Origin: JAMCXS01 sp964459065
GTDB lineage: Bacteria; Acidobacteriota; Terriglobia; UBA7540
Direction of reading: 5' to 3'
Length of the DNA stretch: 9,951 nucleotides
NCBI GenBank assembly: GCA_964459065.1
Contig: CAYWMN010000133.1
Location: 1 to 9,951 of the forward strand
Part shown: one piece after another, positions 6,474 to 9,951 of the stretch
Numbering within the stretch: position 1 is the stretch's first letter
Layout: every line of letters starts with the position of its first letter
Program-made: the position numbers and the translations under genes
The notes under the pieces: generated by a model
Database searches by the model: none
Seen by the model: the letters and a program-made list of their open reading frames with translations, nothing else
What the model was told of the DNA's origin: nothing

Positions 6474-8267
6474 TTACTTTCCGGCGGCCTGGCCCAGGTT
6501 CAGCTTGAGGATTTCAAGGCCTCCCTGGCGCATGTCCACGCTCCAGCGGATATCGCCGCGGGCGTTCCGGTTGGAGGCAACCGTCTGGCCGGTTCTGGCG
6601 TTGGTCAGGCTGTAGGACGGCGCCGAGTGCAGCTTGAACGCCGCGGGATCAAAACTCACGGTTCCAGCGTAGGGGTGCAGGCTGCGGTTGGCAACGGCCA
6701 GCCAGACCGTCGAGCCCTCCACCGTCGGCACCACCTCCAGGTGGTCGTGCCTGGGAGTAACCGTTACGTAAGGGTGAAGATAGGGAACGGCCTCGGCAAG
6801 CGTTTTAAGCACCGGGTGATTTCTGGCATAGCTTTTGAGCTCCGGCAGGCTCGAGACTTCGTTCCCCAAGTCGACGACAGCCCGGTAATGATTGAGGTTA
6901 ACCGTCTTCCGAGCCACCAGATCGTCGGAAATATAGTCTGGCAATACATGGTAGCGCCGCCAGAAATGGGCCAGATCCGCCTTCAGGTTCGGGTAAGGAT
7001 TCAGGTTCGTGCTGAGTGAGATTTTGCGCAGCGGCACAATCACCGCCACGGGCTGCACGGGCGCCACTCCCTGAATGACCTTCGTTAAGGTTGGGCGCCA
7101 TTTGCAGTAGGCCTTCCACCCATCCGCAAACCCGACCTTCCAGGCCGGCGGCGGGTAGATGAAGAAATCTTCTCCCACTTCATAAGGCGCGAAGAGCCCA
7201 ATGTGGGCCAGCCACTGAGGAATCTCCGGACGCACGTCCGGCGGTCTCCAGGGCGTCCACTCGTTAATCATGGGAACGTGATAGTGGCGGCCCAGGCCGC
7301 TAAACACCATCGCAATGCCCGCTGCATTGGAGCAATCGAAATTGACAATCACGTGGTACTTTTTGGCCAGGCGGAAGAACATGTCCGGGCCATTGCCTTG
7401 CACCGTGGGCCCGATCTTCCCGTCAATGCCCCCTCCCCAGGAAAAGATCAGGGTGTGTTTGGTGTGTTCGCGCACCAGGCGCGTGACCGCCCCGAAACCT
7501 TCTTCAGCGCTGTACTGGCGGAAGCGCTGGTACAGAGCGAACATCGGATCACCCGGCCTGCCCACCGGCACGTCGCTCCAGGATTTGTATGACGTATGCC
7601 AGATATGGTTGAAGTGGGCGATGGTTTTATAAGTACGAGGAAGCCAGCGGTAGAAGGCCTTGATGTCGGCGGGAGCGTAGCCGGTCACCCCGTGCGATCC
7701 CTTGGGCATCGGTCCCCACTCCGAATCCAGCCATCCATAGGCCGGGTAAACGCCGCCGAAGCCGGGATTGTTATTGACGTGGTCGATGGTGTGGGCCACG
7801 TAATCAAAGTAGGCCTTTCGGGAAGCCGCGCCCCACCAGGGCGGCTCTGACGCTTTGACGCCGTCGCTCGAAATATCGCGCGCCGTTAACCATGGAGGAG
7901 GACACCCCGGTCCCCGGCTTTCCCAAAACAAGAAGTAAATCTTCAGATGAGCTTTGGCGGCTTCGGCCAGGTAACGATCAAGAAGCTGAAAATCGTAATG
8001 GCCTTTTTGGGGTTCGAGCGCCGTCCAGTCCATATTGATTTCCACGCCATTCATGCCGCTCTGGGCGAGCTTCTGAAAAACTGATTCGCCCCACGGAACG
8101 TTGTGCGGCTGGGTGAAGCTGATCTGCGCCCACCAGAATGGGTGGCTGCGGGAGGGCATCCCCTCCCACTGCTGCCATGAAGCCTGCAAAGTCCCCGCGC
8201 CGGAAAACAGGCAGACCATTGCCGCCACCAAAACGCCGGGTATCCAGAACCTTATCTTTCGAAACAT
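6474..8267 (-). CDS. Secreted GH42-like glycoside hydrolase (beta-galactosidase-type, clan GH-A)
   Basis: It is probably an exported enzyme attacking beta-linked galactosides or related glycans; the substrate is unknown. ATG 8267-8265 gives 597 aa with AGGAG (8279-8275) 7 nt upstream. GTG 8285 is in frame but sits at the predicted transcription start, so ATG is chosen. Residues 1-29 are a signal peptide. The TIM-barrel part shows GH42 patterns: GMNGVEINMDWTALEPQKG (71-89) then YDFQLLDRYL (91-100), WLDSEWG (179-185) at the position of the family's DNEYG acid/base segment (candidate Glu183), and AFYRWLPRTYKTIAHFNHIW (204-223), the typical segment after it. A candidate nucleophile is Glu346 in INEWTPW. 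The C-terminal 180 residues look like the GH42 accessory and beta domains. DSEWG is atypical, so the family may be a neighbour of GH42 within clan GH-A. It is divergent from a sulfatase gene. Confidence 0.8.
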   Translation of the reverse strand: MFRKIRFWIPGVLVAAMVCLFSGAGTLQASWQQWEGMPSRSHPFWWAQISFTQPHNVPWGESVFQKLAQSGMNGVEINMDWTALEPQKGHYDFQLLDRYLAEAAKAHLKIYFLFWESRGPGCPPPWLTARDISSDGVKASEPPWWGAASRKAYFDYVAHTIDHVNNNPGFGGVYPAYGWLDSEWGPMPKGSHGVTGYAPADIKAFYRWLPRTYKTIAHFNHIWHTSYKSWSDVPVGRPGDPMFALYQRFRQYSAEEGFGAVTRLVREHTKHTLIFSWGGGIDGKIGPTVQGNGPDMFFRLAKKYHVIVNFDCSNAAGIAMVFSGLGRHYHVPMINEWTPWRPPDVRPEIPQWLAHIGLFAPYEVGEDFFIYPPPAWKVGFADGWKAYCKWRPTLTKVIQGVAPVQPVAVIVPLRKISLSTNLNPYPNLKADLAHFWRRYHVLPDYISDDLVARKTVNLNHYRAVVDLGNEVSSLPELKSYARNHPVLKTLAEAVPYLHPYVTVTPRHDHLEVVPTVEGSTVWLAVANRSLHPYAGTVSFDPAAFKLHSAPSYSLTNARTGQTVASNRNARGDIRWSVDMRQGGLEILKLNLGQAAGK

Positions 8268-8274
8268 TTCATTG

Positions 8275-8279
8275 CTCCT
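8275..8279 (-). promoter_or_regulatory. Ribosome-binding site that fixes the hydrolase start
   Basis: On the minus strand AGGAG precedes ATG 8267 by 7 nt. It lies inside the longer alternative frame that begins at GTG 8285, so it argues for the shorter protein, whose N-terminus (MFRKIRFWIPG) is a standard signal peptide. Confidence 0.75.
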
Positions 8280-8291
8280 ATTCACGAGGTG

Positions 8292-8319
8292 ATATTAAAG
8301 TCGCTCCTGCTGCAATCAA
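8292..8319 (-). promoter_or_regulatory. Promoter of the glycoside hydrolase gene
   Basis: Read on the minus strand: TTGATT (8319-8314), a 16-nt spacer, then TAATAT (8297-8292). Transcription would start near 8285, giving a very short leader of about 18 nt that contains the AGGAG site. This fits ATG 8267 as the start. Confidence 0.55.
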
Positions 8320-8355
8320 CAGCGCCTCAAACGCCCATCAAAATTCTGACGTTGC

Positions 8356-8374
8356 GGCGTCCCGGCAGGACGCC
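8356..8374. promoter_or_regulatory. Inverted repeat in the divergent control region
   Basis: GGCGTCC (8356-8362) and GGACGCC (8368-8374) are perfect inverted copies with a 5-bp spacer. It lies upstream of both divergent promoters, about 37 bp above the hydrolase -35 and 63 bp above the sulfatase -35. It could be a shared regulator site; function is not shown. Confidence 0.35.
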
Positions 8375-8414
8375 CTGCGAACCTGGCCGGAAGAGTCGTA
8401 TTACAATGGAGCGC

Positions 8415-8453
8415 CTGCGGCGTGTCAATCTACAAATTGTATTGGCGCCGCAG
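8415..8453. promoter_or_regulatory. Nested palindrome over the sulfatase -35, operator candidate
   Basis: The outer arms CTGCGGCG (8415-8422) and CGCCGCAG (8446-8453) are perfect inverted copies. Inside lies the palindrome TACAA-A-TTGTA (8431-8441), whose centre is only 2 bp from that of the outer arms. The inner arm overlaps the -35 box TTGTAT, so a bound protein would block the promoter. Two nested near-coaxial palindromes suggest a dimeric repressor site, but I cannot name the regulator. Confidence 0.45.
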
Positions 8454-8465
8454 CCAAGGTAGAAT
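8437..8465 (+). promoter_or_regulatory. Promoter of the sulfatase gene
   Basis: TTGTAT (8437-8442), a 17-nt spacer and TAGAAT (8460-8465) form a good sigma70-type promoter, with an expected start near 8472. That would leave a 50-nt leader to ATG 8522. Confidence 0.65.
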
Positions 8466-8505
8466 TTGCGCGCGGGCCTATGGATGAGCCGGCGCGAGAC
8501 ACTCC

Positions 8506-8511
8506 AGGAGG
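8506..8511 (+). promoter_or_regulatory. Ribosome-binding site that decides the sulfatase start
   Basis: AGGAGG lies 10 nt before ATG 8522. An in-frame ATG at 8480 would add 14 residues but lies about 8 nt from the predicted transcription start, without a Shine-Dalgarno. ATG 8522 also puts the twin-arginine motif at the usual distance from the N-terminus. Confidence 0.75.
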
Positions 8512-8521
8512 AACACTCAGG

Positions 8522-9951
8522 ATGGACCTCAAAAATAAAGATGACAAGCCAACGGGCGTTTCCCGGCGGCAGTTTATTGGAACGGCTTCGCTGGCGGCGC
8601 TGGGGACCGGCCTGGCCTCCGCCCGAGGCAGTGCCCGCAGCCAAACCTCCAAGCGTCCCAACATTCTGCTGATCATTTCCGACGAGCACAACGTTTCCGT
8701 GACGGGCTGCTACGGCAACAGCGTCATTCGCACCCCCCACCTTGATGAACTGGCTTCGCGCAGCGTGGTTTTTGACGACTGCTACACCAACTCGCCGCTC
8801 TGCGCTCCCTCCCGCCTTTCCATCACGGCCGGCAAATACGTCAACCGCACGGGCGCCTGGAGCAACCAGTGCTGGCTGCCCAGCAACGACTACCCCTCCA
8901 TTGCCCGGGTAGTCAAAGGCAGCGGCTACGAACCTTATTTGATCGGCAAGATGCACTATGACGCTACGCGCAACTACGGTTTCACCGAGGTCGGACGCTT
9001 CTGGACCAACGAGCGCACGAAGACCGGCAAAGAGAAGCGGCGCCTGCCCGATGACTCCCGGATTAACTACGAAAGCTGGTGGAAGCGCGCCAGCAGCTTC
9101 CATTCCGGCGAAATGTCCGGAACCCTGGACCACGACCGCAAAGTCCGCGACAAGACTTGCGAATTTCTGGCCAACCGCAAAGCCACTGACAATCCCTTTT
9201 TCCTCATCGTCGGTTTCCTGGCTCCGCATTTCCCTCTGACTGTTCCTGAAAAGTTCCGCGCTCCCTACCGCGGGCGCATCGCGCCGCCGCGCCTGCCGCT
9301 GGGCCATGTCGAGATGCAGCCGCTCAACTATCAGCAGTTGCGGCACGGCTTTGGGCTGGTCAACCCGGACCCCGGCACGGTGATGGAAGGCCGGGAATGT
9401 TATTACGGCCTTACCGAGTGGTGCGACCACAACGTCGGCCGCGTGCTGGAAGCCTTGAAAAAAAGTCCCGACGCCGACAACACCGTGATCATCTACACCA
9501 CCGACCACGGAGAGAACATGGGCGAGCATGGGCTGTGGTGGAAAAACTGCATGTACGACACCTCCACCCGCATTCCTTTGATGATCAGCTGGCCGGGACG
9601 CTGGGCGCAGGGAGACCGCCGGAAGGGCGCGTGCAGCCTGGTCGACGTGGTGCAAACCGTCGCCGATGTGGCCGGAGCCGAGACTCCCGATGACTGGAAC
9701 GGCCACTCGCTGGTTCCCTGGCTCGATGACCGCGATCACGCCTGGAAGGATCTGGCCGTGAGCGAATACTTCGCGCACAACATCTCATCCGGATACGTCA
9801 TGGTGCGGCGCGGAAAATACAAGTACGTTTACCACACGCACCCCACGCCGGATTTCCCCACCCAGCGCGAACTGTACGATCTTGAGGCCGACCCCGATGA
9901 ATTCGTTAATCTGGTTTCGCTTCCCGAGCAGCAAAAGCGCCTGCGGGACTT
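8522..9951 (+). CDS. Tat-exported formylglycine-type sulfatase (3' end outside window)
   Basis: It hydrolyses sulfate esters outside the cytoplasm; the substrate is probably a sulfated glycan, judging by the divergent glycoside hydrolase. There are 476 codons and no stop before the edge. The N-terminus carries VSRRQFIGTASLAALGTGL (13-31), a twin-arginine signal, so the enzyme should be folded before export. The S1 alkaline-phosphatase-fold features are all visible: the metal motif SDEHN (Asp54); the nucleophile motif CAPSRLSITAG with Cys94, converted to formylglycine by a maturase not in this window; GKMH (Lys143, His145); APHFP (His236); and TTDHGE (Asp328, His329) followed by GLWWKN (Lys341). 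DEHN, GKMH and DHGENMGEHGLWWK resemble choline-sulfatase-like and phosphonate-monoester-hydrolase-like branches. The tail has ELYDLEADPDEFVNL, which in this family lies close to the C-terminus, so little is probably missing. Specificity cannot be read from the sequence. Confidence 0.93.
   Translation, partial: MDLKNKDDKPTGVSRRQFIGTASLAALGTGLASARGSARSQTSKRPNILLIISDEHNVSVTGCYGNSVIRTPHLDELASRSVVFDDCYTNSPLCAPSRLSITAGKYVNRTGAWSNQCWLPSNDYPSIARVVKGSGYEPYLIGKMHYDATRNYGFTEVGRFWTNERTKTGKEKRRLPDDSRINYESWWKRASSFHSGEMSGTLDHDRKVRDKTCEFLANRKATDNPFFLIVGFLAPHFPLTVPEKFRAPYRGRIAPPRLPLGHVEMQPLNYQQLRHGFGLVNPDPGTVMEGRECYYGLTEWCDHNVGRVLEALKKSPDADNTVIIYTTDHGENMGEHGLWWKNCMYDTSTRIPLMISWPGRWAQGDRRKGACSLVDVVQTVADVAGAETPDDWNGHSLVPWLDDRDHAWKDLAVSEYFAHNISSGYVMVRRGKYKYVYHTHPTPDFPTQRELYDLEADPDEFVNLVSLPEQQKRLRD

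Noticed and set aside
8327..9778. Long 483-codon open frame on the minus strand
   Set aside because: It is antisense to the sulfatase, whose plus-strand frame carries the Tat signal, CAPSR and TTDHGE motifs and runs open to the window edge. The antisense product has no recognisable domain and arises from codon bias at high GC.

Overview
The window is GC-rich, gene-dense bacterial DNA. No gene fixes the taxon. The gene content (a TPR-AMIN-amidase fusion, a probable DUF6599-type protein and secreted carbohydrate-active enzymes with a Tat sulfatase) suggests a soil-type Acidobacteriota genome, but this is an inference from style and not a phylogenetic result.

Left part (1-5532, all plus strand). 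The window opens inside alaS, with its editing, coiled-coil and C-Ala parts present. After a hairpin-rich gap, a good sigma70-type promoter (about 1528-1557) drives a leader of roughly 155 nt that is unusually rich in tetraloop hairpins. The leader precedes a small secreted lytic transglycosylase. Next come a large exported N-acetylmuramoyl-L-alanine amidase (TPR-like region, AMIN, Amidase_3) and a signal-peptide protein with a C-terminal membrane anchor and no assigned function. The first two enzymes cut peptidoglycan at different bonds, and the three genes look like one envelope-remodelling transcription unit.

Middle part (5533-6473). No convincing protein gene lies here. It holds a TTGACA/TACACT promoter followed about 100 nt later by a very strong intrinsic terminator, which is the layout of a small non-coding RNA. 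A tRNA-Thr(CGU) gene with encoded CCA follows. The sRNA terminator hairpin shares a GGACGG/CCGTCC hairpin plus GCCTG with the start of the transglycosylase leader.

Right part (6474-9951). A secreted GH42-like glycoside hydrolase on the minus strand and a Tat-exported, formylglycine-type sulfatase on the plus strand are divergently transcribed from a 250-bp intergenic region. The region carries a promoter for each gene and a nested palindrome over the sulfatase -35 box. The pair looks like a small locus for breaking down a sulfated glycan. The sulfatase is open at the right edge; about 476 codons are visible, probably nearly all of it. Its reading frame has no stop in the window, while a long antisense ORF over it is only a shadow.

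The best candidates for something undescribed are the 5716-5813 sRNA, the structured transglycosylase leader, and the hairpin the two share.
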